Below are positions 1 to 7,193 of a stretch of 18,730 nucleotides of DNA, piece after piece; within the stretch, counting starts at the first letter, position 1; each line of letters starts with the position of its first letter. The stretch comes from CAZBBC01 sp964489835. Its GTDB lineage: Bacteria > Calditrichota > Calditrichia > JAJRVZ01. Below the pieces are notes generated by a model. It worked only from the letters and a program-made list of their open reading frames with translations. It was not told the origin of the DNA and did no database searches. The stretch is taken from the NCBI GenBank assembly GCA_964489835.1, contig CAZBBC010000091.1, positions 1 to 18,730 on the forward strand. Reading direction: 5' to 3'. Position numbers and translations under genes: made by a program.

Positions 1-72
<72 letters not shown>

Positions 73-372
73 ACGTTTTGAACGTCTAATTTAATTTTAT
101 ATGGAACATAGTGCAAGTATAATTAAATCCTAAACTCTAAATCCGAAATCCGAAATAAACCCCAATGTCCAATGCCAAATGTCAAATCAAATTCGGCAGT
201 AGGCGAATTTTTGTCCGAGCAACTCAATATTACACAGACTACTGAACACAAGCGAGTTTAAATTCGCCCAGGGCCTTTTTGAGATTCCTCCCTGCGGTCG
301 GAACAGGCCTTTTGGCCAGGTCAAAAAGCATGTCCTGACGAAGGAAGGATCAGCCGCCGGAGGCAAATGCAT
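73..372. other. Non-coding spacer, repeat-like text
   Basis: This is an AT-rich spacer between the tRNA and the long repeat. It holds short degenerate direct repeats around 131-190 (units like ATCCGAA and CAAATGTC), of a kind that recurs elsewhere in the window at 455-480, 3090-3131 and 6480-6530. The stretch 187-372 is open on the minus strand but has no ribosome binding site and no recognisable protein. I see no gene here. Confidence 0.5.
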
Positions 373-819
373 CAGACAGTGTTCAACCCCTTCGGGGTTG
401 TTCTACTTTATTCAATATCAATCACTACTTGTGTTGAACACCTGCGGTGTTCCGAATTTCGAATTCCCAATTCCCAATTACTGATAGGTAAAAGAAGGAC
501 GGCATTAAAATAATTTGTTAGAAATTCCTCGTGAAGCGAAACGCTAAAAATTTTTACTGTCTGAGCGTAGCGAGTTTAAAAATTTTAGTGAAGCAAGCGA
601 TGGAATTTCTGCAAATTATTTTTCAGCCTTGATTTTTTGGTTCTTTTGTATCAAGACAAAAGAACAATTATAAAAAAATTGAATCAGGTATGTAATATCA
701 TCATCTTCAAATCACATAAATATTTTTACTTCTTGCCTCAAACATTTCGCCCTGCTGGTGTTCGGGCGCATCGCAATGCGCCCTACATGTTTGGGATTTC
801 ATTTGTCATTGGGACTTGG
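373..819. repeat. Long dispersed structured repeat, copy 1
   Basis: About 447 bp shared with 5548-5996 in the same orientation. In the core, 477-666 aligns without gaps to 5650-5839, and I count five differences in 190 bases. The repeat is a string of hairpins: CAACCCC/GGGGTTG near 384-400, GAACACC/GGTGTTC near 436-452, a long imperfect hairpin at 501-629, a perfect 10-bp stem GTTCTTTTGT with a 6-nt loop at 640-665, and an 8-bp stem at 764-783 (GGGCGCAT/ATGCGCCC). It lies just 3' of the minus-strand gene ending at 850, so it would be transcribed as that gene's 3' untranslated region. No transposase or convincing reading frame is inside. Confidence 0.85.
501..629. repeat. Long imperfect hairpin inside repeat copy 1
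   Basis: Outer arms 501-528 and 602-629 are reverse complements with few mismatches: AAAATAATTTG and AGAAATTCC on the left, GGAATTTCT and CAAATTATTTT on the right. An inner pair (CTAAAAATTTTTA against TTTAAAAATTTTAG) sits near 545-590 around a GC-richer apex. The five differences between the two copies leave the arms largely pairable, which fits a structured RNA or a palindromic mobile unit. Confidence 0.65.
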
Positions 820-849
820 ACATTGGGATTTCGCTAAATAACGGATGAT

Positions 850-2232
850 TTATTCCCTTTCTATTTTATACAAAATATCTGCATTATACGCCATCGGCTT
901 TACCAGGTTCTCTTCCCGGTGCAATTTAATGAACTGGAAATAAATTTTGATCTTCAGATTCTGATTCTCTGCCATTACCATCATTTTTTCGGGGAGGATA
1001 TTGGTGACGTTGATATTACCATAATCAGCCAGAAGCTGATTGAACAGGAAATGTAAATCAACAGGCAGCGAATCGGGTATGGTCCCTTCGGGGGTGATGA
1101 TAAAAGTAATCGTATCTAATGTTGAATGTACCCGGTAACTAAATTCCTGATCGGTATAAACCTTTTTATCCTGATCAATAGTGAAGTATTGTCCACGAAT
1201 CATCCGGTCATACCCCTGAACGTCGATTAAACCGGCCTGGTTTGATCTTAAAAAGATATCATTTCCGGCTGCACTGTACCAGACTTTTACATATTCAATA
1301 CCCATCATACCGGTAACCAGGGCCGGTTCTTTACATTTTAACCGTGTCCCGAGAGAATCTTCTTTTAAACTTTCCCGAAACCAGGGCTGGATCCGGTCAT
1401 ACCCATGGATATCATGTAAGTAAGCGATGATTGAACTGATCTGCATGACATCATCCTGGGGGACCGTTGCCGGCGCTTTTTGAATCCTCCCTTTTACCAA
1501 AATGTTATTCTTTGTCAAAAAATCCTGGAACCGATTAACCTGGCTTTTTTCGGATACGTTGAAGGCACTCCATGGACCAAATGAGATGAACAGGGCCAGT
1601 AGACACATTGAGATCGGTATCGTTTTTATGCTTTTAATTTTACTCCATATGAAATATAGCACGATCCCCCCCAGCCAGAATCCAAGGAATATGGCAATAT
1701 AACGACCTTCGGTAATGCCATATTCAGAGATCCTTCTCCACAGGGCAAGCAGGAGCATGATGACCAGTGGGATCATTACTACATAAAACCAACGGGATGT
1801 CGTCTTAATCCAGATATTCTCTGCCCGGTCGCGAACAGGATGTACTAGTAAAAGGGCGAAAATACCGGTGGTGGCATATCCAAGAATAAGCCTGCTCACC
1901 CACCCCTGCGGCCAATCCCAGGATATAATAATTTTTGCCATATAGGCGTATAAAATAACAAGGTAAACCAGAACCAGTGGAAAAAGTATATACTGGGCAA
2001 AAATTTTGATCCCTTTAGGATAATCGGTTGAAGATTCCAACGGGTCCAGGTTCTCCGGAATCCCGGCCAGGAAGAACCAGGTGGCAAATAATCCCAGGAT
2101 AATAAACCATAATTCCGCATAACGCTTTCCGGGTACATTCATCCCGAACAGGTTATCGAGGGCAGCCAGGGCCAGGGCCAAGCCGGCATAAAGTACGATA
2201 GAATAAACGGCGGTAACTATCAGACGTAACAT
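850..2232 (-). CDS. DUF4153 family membrane protein, C-terminal part
   Basis: This is the larger, 3' part of a polytopic inner-membrane protein of the DUF4153 family, whose function is unknown. It starts in the middle of a conserved stretch (LRLIVTAVYSIVLYAGLALALAALDNLFG is read across its first residues) and contains about seven hydrophobic helices over its first 230 residues. A soluble C-terminal domain follows, beginning around PWSAFNVSEKSQVNRF, as is usual for the family. The ATG at 2232 is not a real start: the open frame continues upstream (KTLMLRL) into the 55-base segment that is duplicated across the assembly gap. With the gap artefact removed, this fragment joins in frame to the coding region at 2390-2822 and gives a protein of 605 residues. 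The family call rests on remembered motifs; the membrane topology is visible directly. Confidence 0.85.
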   Translation of the reverse strand: MLRLIVTAVYSIVLYAGLALALAALDNLFGMNVPGKRYAELWFIILGLFATWFFLAGIPENLDPLESSTDYPKGIKIFAQYILFPLVLVYLVILYAYMAKIIISWDWPQGWVSRLILGYATTGIFALLLVHPVRDRAENIWIKTTSRWFYVVMIPLVIMLLLALWRRISEYGITEGRYIAIFLGFWLGGIVLYFIWSKIKSIKTIPISMCLLALFISFGPWSAFNVSEKSQVNRFQDFLTKNNILVKGRIQKAPATVPQDDVMQISSIIAYLHDIHGYDRIQPWFRESLKEDSLGTRLKCKEPALVTGMMGIEYVKVWYSAAGNDIFLRSNQAGLIDVQGYDRMIRGQYFTIDQDKKVYTDQEFSYRVHSTLDTITFIITPEGTIPDSLPVDLHFLFNQLLADYGNINVTNILPEKMMVMAENQNLKIKIYFQFIKLHREENLVKPMAYNADILYKIERE

Positions 2233-2234
2233 AA

Positions 2235-2444
2235 GGGTCTTGTTGTAATGCCAGAATCCATTGATCTCACCGGGACCGGAAAATGGTGCNNNNNNNNNNN
2301 NNNNNNNNNNNNNNNNNNNNNNNNNNNNNNNNNNNNNNNNNNNNNNNNNNNNNNNNNNNNNNNNNNNNNNNNNNNNNNNNNNNNNNNNNGGGTCTTGTTG
2401 TAATGCCAGAATCCATTGATCTCACCGGGACCGGAAAATGGTGC
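2235..2444. repeat. 55-bp exact duplication flanking an assembly gap
   Basis: Bases 2235-2289 and 2390-2444 are identical over 55 bp and abut the N run on either side. Deleting one copy plus the 100 N (155 bases) restores a single reading frame of 606 codons. The duplication is best read as two contig ends that overlap by 55 bases (an assembler word length) and were scaffolded without being merged, not as a biological repeat. Confidence 0.93.
2290..2389. other. Assembly gap, exactly 100 N
   Basis: One hundred consecutive N are placed inside a gene. The round length is a scaffolding placeholder. The flanks suggest that the true gap length is negative (an overlap), so no sequence is likely to be missing here. 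Confidence 0.98.
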
Positions 2445-2822
2445 GAAGGCTACGAACAGATGCAGGGCTACGGCGATCATGAGCATGCGAAGAATATAAA
2501 TGGCAGGCGCTTCCCCCAGGTCAGAAGGAACCAAACAACCATACCCCACTAAGAGTAAAATCCCGATAATTTGAAGACCGATGGCCATTCCCCGGCCCCA
2601 TTTTTTCTTCTCGGCCAGAAGCGTAAAGCCGGTCAAGAGCGGAATGCCGAGTATGGTGGCCAGTAAAATCTTAAAAAGAAAAGTGGCTTCTGCCGGACCT
2701 TCGTGATCAATCAGGATAACAGCACTGATTGTTCCAAACGCCGCATTGGTCAGGACAAACGGAAAGCGCAGGAATGTACGAAGGGCATCTTGCAAAATCT
2801 GTTGAACGGATGGAAGTTTCAT
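2390..2822 (-). CDS. DUF4153 family membrane protein, N-terminal part
   Basis: This is the 5' part of the same DUF4153 gene. It starts MKLPSVQQILQDALRTFLRFP, typical of the family, where a short cytoplasmic N-terminus ('...A..TLRRFP..L') leads into four closely spaced membrane helices (roughly residues 24-40, 47-70, 76-98 and 108-130). It ends in the conserved GFWHYNKT, which continues as LMLRLIV in the downstream part. The ATG at 2822 is supported by GAGG five bases upstream (CCTC at 2828-2831 on the plus strand). The apparent C-terminus after NKT in this fragment is an artefact of the N run. No partner gene is adjacent; the next genes lie on the other strand. Confidence 0.85.
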
Positions 2823-2920
2823 ATGTGCCTCGGTTGTTTTATGCTATTATAGTCAAAAACTTTGTTTTTTTCACAAAATTTTATGATGAAGCTAATACCA
2901 ATCATGGAATTAAACTAATG

Positions 2921-2996
2921 ACCCACCCCGTCTCCCCGCCTGAGGCGGGTCGACACCCCTCCCTGCAAGCTTGCAGGGAGGGGCCGGGGGAGGGTA
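2921..2996. repeat. Nested palindromic repeat
   Basis: Outer arms ACCCACCCC and GGGGGAGGGT enclose two hairpins: CCCGCC TGA GGCGGG near 2936-2949 and a perfect 28-bp palindrome at 2956-2983 centred on AAGCTT (half-site CCCCTCCCTGCAAG). The element sits between the divergently transcribed DUF4153 and hydrolase genes and has no coding content. It resembles the 'accc...gggt' boxes inside the 11.1 and 17.0 kb elements in style but not in sequence. Confidence 0.8.
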
Positions 2997-3111
2997 AGAA
3001 GTCTTTTTGGATTGCATTATCGCTCCGGTATAAATTTATTGAGTTATTCTTTTCTGACAACTGATCTCAGGACTTGACTACCAAATAAATCCGAAGTCTG
3101 AAATTCGAAGC

Positions 3112-3290
3112 ACGAGACAAATTCGAATATTTAATGTTTAAACAAATATAAATAATTAACGCTTAACTTTCGTTTTCACAAAAAGAACGTATAATAATTG
3201 GTCTGGTTTCTGCATATAATTTCCATATAAATGTAAAAGTTAAAAAACGTTATGATCGGGAATCATGGGAATCCTATATTTGGAATTTAA
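3112..3290 (+). pseudogene. 5' remnant of a four-helix-bundle (S23-type) gene cassette
   Basis: The stretch 3199-3290 aligns with 6607-6700, the promoter and first codons of the intact gene at 6635. TTGGTCTG, the TATAAT box (3215-3220) and the six bases after it line up. The start codon is replaced by ATA at 3227, and the following codons read NVKVKKRYDRES against TEKRKTRYDLES in the intact copy. Similarity fades after about 15 codons. A flank of the type CGARACAAATTCG (3112-3131) precedes it at about the same distance (115 versus 127 bases) as in the intact cassette. It is a decayed relative, truncated by the region leading to the hydrolase gene. Confidence 0.75.
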
Positions 3291-3405
3291 CCTGTGAATC
3301 CTTTTGGAGTGTACAACAAAGAAGCAAAAAAATAATCCGGAGGAATAATTTTTGTGAAAATGACATTAAGTTAAAAGTGATTTTAAATATAGGAGTAAAT
3401 GTATA

Positions 3406-4548
3406 TTGTTATTGTTTAAAAGGATTCTAAAAATGATTAGTATCATAATTTTGAGCGTAATGCTAATATTGGCAATCGGTGGTGTACTTTTTCTAAATTT
3501 TTATCCCTCCATTGGTGGCTCACAATCCAATGAAAGAATAGAAGTGTTTAATAAATCGGGATATTATAAAAAAGGTAATTTTATAAATCAAATCCCCACC
3601 TCACTGGATATGGGATTTGGCAAAATCATGTCCATCTTGAAAGACAGATTTGGAGGAATTCCAAATCAGGTTCCGGAAATTCCTTTACCGGTTTTACCGG
3701 TTGATTCGATGACGATTGAGACCAAAACTGATTCACTGGTCAGAATAACATGGTTTGGTCATTCGGCGTTTCTTTTGGAAATGGAAGGTAAAAATATTTT
3801 ACTGGATCCAATGCTTGGAGAATACACAGGACCACATCCCTGGCTGGGCCCGAGCAGATTTAGTAATGGAATTCCAATTGAAATCGAACAACTTCCTCAA
3901 ATAGATGCGGTGGTTTACTCCCATGACCATTATGACCACCTGGATTACGAATCAGTTCTAAAACTTAAAGATAAGGTTAAACAGTTTTTCGTGCCATTGG
4001 GTGTCGGGTCTCACCTTGAAGCATGGGATGTTGAAAAAAATAAAATTCATGAACTCAATTGGTGGGACGAGATTCTCCTCGATGAACTTCAATTTGTGTG
4101 TGCTCCGGCAAGACATTTCTCTGGTCGCGGTATTTTAGACAGGAACTCAACCATGTGGGCATCATGGATAATAAAGTCGGAAAATTTTTCTATATATTTT
4201 AGCGGTGACAGCGGCTATGGTCCGCATTTTAAAGAAATCGGAGAAAAGTATGGACATTTTGATTTTGCCATGCTGGAATGCGGTCAATACGATAAACGCT
4301 GGGAAAGCGTTCATATGATGCCGGAACAAACTGCACAGGCGGCATTAGATTTAAATGCAAAATTAGCCATGCCGATTCACTGGGGCTCTTTTGTATTGGC
4401 ATTACATAGTTGGAAAGATCCTGTGGAACGATTGACAAAAAAAGCCAAAGAGCTTGATATAAATGTGATTACTCCAAAAATCGGAGAACAATTTCTACTG
4501 AATGAAACAATTATCGATGATAATAATTGGTGGACAAATTGGAATTGA
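3406..4548 (+). CDS. Membrane-anchored MBL-fold hydrolase, NAPE-PLD/UlaG-like
   Basis: This 380-residue protein is a metallo-beta-lactamase-fold hydrolase. A single hydrophobic helix (residues 10-31) near the N-terminus suggests anchoring with the catalytic domain outside the cytoplasm. All expected metal ligands are present: H173, H175, D177 and H178 in SHDHYDHLD, H237 in APARHFSGR, D268 in FSGDSGY and H325 in MPIHWGSF. This ordering and the ITWFGHSAFLLE / LLDPML motifs match the bacterial NAPE-PLD-like branch (phospholipase D-type cleavage in the eukaryotic enzyme); the bacterial substrate is unknown. The listed start is TTG with AGGAG ten bases upstream. The in-frame ATG at 3433, with AGG before it, is an alternative that keeps the helix. 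The ATG at 3399 is out of frame. It converges with the pseudogene at 4551, leaving only two bases between stops. Confidence 0.88.
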   Translation: MLLFKRILKMISIIILSVMLILAIGGVLFLNFYPSIGGSQSNERIEVFNKSGYYKKGNFINQIPTSLDMGFGKIMSILKDRFGGIPNQVPEIPLPVLPVDSMTIETKTDSLVRITWFGHSAFLLEMEGKNILLDPMLGEYTGPHPWLGPSRFSNGIPIEIEQLPQIDAVVYSHDHYDHLDYESVLKLKDKVKQFFVPLGVGSHLEAWDVEKNKIHELNWWDEILLDELQFVCAPARHFSGRGILDRNSTMWASWIIKSENFSIYFSGDSGYGPHFKEIGEKYGHFDFAMLECGQYDKRWESVHMMPEQTAQAALDLNAKLAMPIHWGSFVLALHSWKDPVERLTKKAKELDINVITPKIGEQFLLNETIIDDNNWWTNWN

Positions 4549-4550
4549 AC

Positions 4551-5372
4551 TCAGTCTTTTAAACCGGACAGCCCCGGATCTAAACACTCATCATCCTTTA
4601 ACAGCTGATACCAGTAAACCTGTTCCCCCCGGTAAGCGGCGATGCGCCCCAGCAGGGTGATCAGGTTACTTTCCACACTCGGTTTAACCGTAGGATTATC
4701 CTATATCCCTTTTGTCACGGAGTTATAAAAAGTTTTGATATTATTTTCGGCTCCCTCACGATAAATCTCGTTGGTCCGCCCGCCACGGTAAAAGTTCTCG
4801 CCGCGAATAATTACCGTCCCCCCGTACTCCGTCTCCAAAACACCTTTGGATCCGAACATCCGATTTTTAATCCCACCGGGACTGTCCCAGCCTTTAAATT
4901 GACGTGAACTGAAGGTGATGCCAACATTATCGGGATACTGAAACAGACAGGTAAACGTATCGTAACAATTGCCCAATTTCGGATGTACCCTGAGCCCACC
5001 GGTGCCCACCGCATATACCGGTGGTGCATTCATAATCCATTGGGCCACGTCCAGGGTGTGTATATTCTGCTCGGTAATGATATCGCCGGATAATTCCCGG
5101 CTCATGCCCCATGCTTTTAAGCGGACTTCCGGATTGTCCGGTTCGGCCTGCAACAGGTCATACCATTTTTCCCAGGGACTGCCGGCATGATACGATGACT
5201 CCCCGAAGGCAAAGGTTCCAATCGCCCCCCCATGCACCCGGCGCAGGGCTTCGATAAAGAATTCATTGGCTCTTGTCTGAAAATCGACCAGAAAACATAA
5301 CTTTTTCGCGGTCGCTTTTTCGCCACTCTTTTTAATACTAAAACAACCGGGGACATCGACGGCCGCCGGTTT
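4551..5372 (-). pseudogene. Gfo/Idh/MocA oxidoreductase, N-terminally truncated with internal stop
   Basis: This is the C-terminal half of an NAD(P)-dependent sugar-type oxidoreductase. It starts at IKPAAVDVPG, which corresponds to the EKP motif that follows the Rossmann domain, and continues through FLVDFQTRANEFF, ESSYHAGSPW and DIITEQNIHTLDVAQWIM (the histidine helix of the substrate domain). The final 50 codons follow an in-frame TAG at 4701-4703, and the natural end is TGA at 4551. The entire N-terminal NAD-binding domain, perhaps 130-150 residues, is missing. Upstream of 5372 the frame runs into a TAA at 5385-5387 and unrelated AT-rich DNA. Two independent lesions make it a pseudogene. 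The functional ancestor would fit the sugar-metabolism theme of the window. Confidence 0.88.
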
Positions 5373-5547
5373 AATGTTTTTTAATTATTCTTTTCCATAT
5401 CATATTGCCTTTCTAATTATTTAAAATCTAATCCGGACAATTTATCTCTCGCAATGACGCGGCGACGCAAAGATTTATTTTTAAATGATTTATATCAATG
5501 GCTTTTTTATCTTAATACTCTCTAACCCGGTGCTTCGCACCCGGCGC
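5373..5547. other. Non-coding spacer with a small hairpin
   Basis: AT-rich DNA between the truncated oxidoreductase and the second long repeat. The hairpin CCGGTGC TTC GCACCCGG at 5527-5544 is another short palindromic insertion. A fragment CTCGCAATGACG at about 5447 resembles the CTCGCAATGAC arm of the repeat at 18244. There is no gene here. Confidence 0.5.
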
Positions 5548-5996
5548 CAGACAATATTCAACCCCCCCGGGGTTGTTTTTCAATATTCAATATCACTCTA
5601 CCAATGTTGAACACCTGCGGTGTTCTTTATTTCAAATTCCTGATTCCTAATTACTGATAGGTAAAAAAAGGACGGCATTAAAATAATTTATTAGAAATTC
5701 CTCGCGAAGCGAAATGCTAAAAATTTTTACTGTCTGAGCGTAGCGAGTTTAAAAATTTTAGTGTAGCAAGCGATGGAATTTCTGCAAATTATTTTTCAGC
5801 CTTGATTTTTTGGTTCTTTTGTATCAAGACAAAAGAACAAATATAAAAAAAAATTGAATCCATGATTTAATATCATCATCTTCAAATTACATAAATATTT
5901 TTTGCTTTCTGCCATGAAAATTTCACTCAGCTAGGGTTCGGGCGCATCGCAATGCGCCCCTACATGATTGGAATTTCATTTGTGATTGAGATTTGA
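5548..5996. repeat. Long dispersed structured repeat, copy 2
   Basis: Same element as 373-819, same orientation and nearly the same length. The hairpin corresponding to 640-665 is at 5813-5838, and the GGGCGCAT/ATGCGCCC hairpin is at 5940-5959. As in copy 1, it lies directly 3' of a minus-strand gene. Here it overlaps that gene's last codons (stop at 5976). The outer parts have diverged more than the 190-bp core. Confidence 0.85.
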
Positions 5997-6386
5997 GCCA
6001 TGTACTTGAACAATCAATAAAAGCCCCTTATGATCCACCACCGCCACTTTTTGCCTGGCCGGGATCGGCTGTTTATTCTTTGACTGTGCTTTCCATAACT
6101 CCCCGTTGATCTCGACATATCCCTGGGGATCGAGCGCTTCGATGGTTACACCGACCGCCCCTTCCAGCCGTGGATCCCTTCCTGACTCTGGTATTTCATA
6201 AGCCCGCCAGATAAAGAAAAACAAAATAAAATCCTTGATGATCCAGATCCCCAGTATCATACCCAGCATCCACAAGGGAACCGAAAACCAATGATGCAAT
6301 CCATAAAGGACGAGCAGAAGCAACAATATTTCCGGAATCTGAAATAGGGCATAACGAATGATCACTCGTAAAGGCCAACGTTTCAT
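5976..6386 (-). CDS. NfeD-like short membrane protein
   Basis: A 136-residue protein with two membrane helices (about 17-34 and 36-62) followed by a small beta-rich domain with GAVGVTIEALDPQGYVEINGE and KVAVVDHKGLLLIVQ. This is the layout and OB-fold signature (G-x-V-x-INGELW) of the short NfeD family, proteins that commonly work with SPFH/stomatin-type partners in the inner membrane. No SPFH gene is adjacent. The start ATG at 6386 has only a weak AAAGAG upstream. The last residues (SNLNHK) and the stop are encoded in DNA that matches the end of the long repeat, so the C-terminus probably changed when the repeat arrived. Confidence 0.82.
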   Translation of the reverse strand: MKRWPLRVIIRYALFQIPEILLLLLVLYGLHHWFSVPLWMLGMILGIWIIKDFILFFFIWRAYEIPESGRDPRLEGAVGVTIEALDPQGYVEINGELWKAQSKNKQPIPARQKVAVVDHKGLLLIVQVHGSNLNHK

Positions 6387-6507
6387 GCTTTGACTCTTTT
6401 TTACTTTTTCATTAAAAATCTTACCAAATTTACTTACTAAAATCCAATTCGTGTTCTTCCTTTGATGATTTAGTATAAATTAAAATCCGAAAATCGAAAT
6501 CCGAATT

Positions 6508-6527
6508 CCGAAACAAATTCGGAATTC
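6508..6527. repeat. Left inverted repeat flanking the four-helix-bundle gene
   Basis: The 20 bases here are the reverse complement of 7012-7031 with two mismatches (shared core CGAAACAAATTCG). Both sit in a wider patch of degenerate GAA/TTCG-rich text (6480-6530 and 7005-7055). A similar motif precedes the decayed copy at 3112-3131. The pair brackets the gene at 6635-6994. Confidence 0.7.
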
Positions 6528-6622
6528 AAATTTTAAAATTTCAAAACTCTCGAGGTATGTTTTTTAATGTTATATGTTTACGAATGTTATAAAATTTATG
6601 TGTAGTTGGTCTGATATTTGCG

Positions 6623-6628
6623 TATAAT
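6623..6628 (+). promoter_or_regulatory. Probable -10 box of a leaderless transcript
   Basis: TATAAT ends six bases before the ATG at 6635, so transcription would begin at or next to the start codon. No Shine-Dalgarno sequence is present. The same TATAAT and spacing are kept in the decayed copy at 3215-3220. A clear -35 box is not evident. Confidence 0.5.
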
Positions 6629-6634
6629 TTTTAT

Positions 6635-6994
6635 ATGACTGAAAAAAGAAAAACACGCTATGATCTGGAATCGCGAACGTTTGTATTTACTAGGAATGTC
6701 ATTGATTACATCAATAAATTGCCAAAAACTGTAACAAATACTGAAATCGGAAAACAATTAATACGCTCAGCTGGTTCTGTTGGTGCAAATTATATTGAGG
6801 CCAATGATTCATTGGGTAAAAAGGATTTTCTCATGCGAATTAAAATATCTCGTAAAGAAGCGAAAGAAAGTCGATACTGGCTGGGCTTAGCCACTACCTC
6901 AAAAGAATATGAAAAATCTAAGCGAGATCTTATACAGGAAGCTACTGAATTGATGAATATATTTGGCGCAATTCTCCGCAATAGCCAGAAATAG
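6635..6994 (+). CDS. Four-helix-bundle protein, S23/23S-IVP family
   Basis: A 119-residue, largely helical protein of the family first seen in 23S rRNA intervening sequences (TIGR02436-type, structurally related to the Avd accessory proteins of diversity-generating retroelements). Recognisable motifs are RYDLESRTFVFTRNVIDYI at the N-terminus, IGKQLIRSAGSVGANYIEAND in the centre and ISRKEAKESRYWL followed by a C-terminal helix (ELMNIFGAILRNSQK). Function is unknown; members are pentameric helical proteins thought to bind nucleic acid. It is a solitary gene bracketed by inverted repeats, has its own likely leaderless promoter, and has a decayed relative at 3199-3290. No 23S rRNA or reverse transcriptase is in the window. 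Base composition is more AT-rich than the neighbouring sugar porter. Confidence 0.92.
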   Translation: MTEKRKTRYDLESRTFVFTRNVIDYINKLPKTVTNTEIGKQLIRSAGSVGANYIEANDSLGKKDFLMRIKISRKEAKESRYWLGLATTSKEYEKSKRDLIQEATELMNIFGAILRNSQK

Positions 6995-7193
6995 TGCTAT
7001 ATTGTAATTTCGAATTTCGAATTTGTTTCGAGTTTCGTAATTCATGCTTCGAATTTTTTATGCTTTCGTGCAATCAAAAAAAACATCAAAATTACTATTT
7101 GCTGAGTTTGTTAAAGCATAAATCCTGAATTTTCCGTAAAATAATACCTGGCAATTAAAATCAATTTAGATACCAATCAGGAGATTATAGGAA

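Noticed and set aside
187..372. Minus-strand open frame of 61 codons
   Set aside because: No ribosome binding site and no recognisable family; the text looks like intergenic repeat.
637..837. Plus-strand open frame of 66 codons
   Set aside because: It lies wholly inside the long hairpin repeat, has no ribosome binding site, and its peptide derives from palindromic text; copy 2 does not keep a matching protein.
2729..3064. Plus-strand open frame of 111 codons
   Set aside because: It begins antisense to the DUF4153 gene and runs through the nested palindrome; no ribosome binding site and no coherent protein.
4701..4703. Programmed readthrough or recoding at the TAG in the oxidoreductase
   Set aside because: The same gene also lacks its whole NAD-binding domain, so simple decay explains it better.
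373..5996. Two repeat copies as ends of a composite transposon
   Set aside because: They are direct repeats with no transposase or integrase between them, and the interval holds ordinary genes and an assembly gap.
6635..6994. Diversity-generating retroelement accessory protein (Avd)
   Set aside because: The fold family is related, but there is no reverse transcriptase, template repeat or variable repeat nearby.
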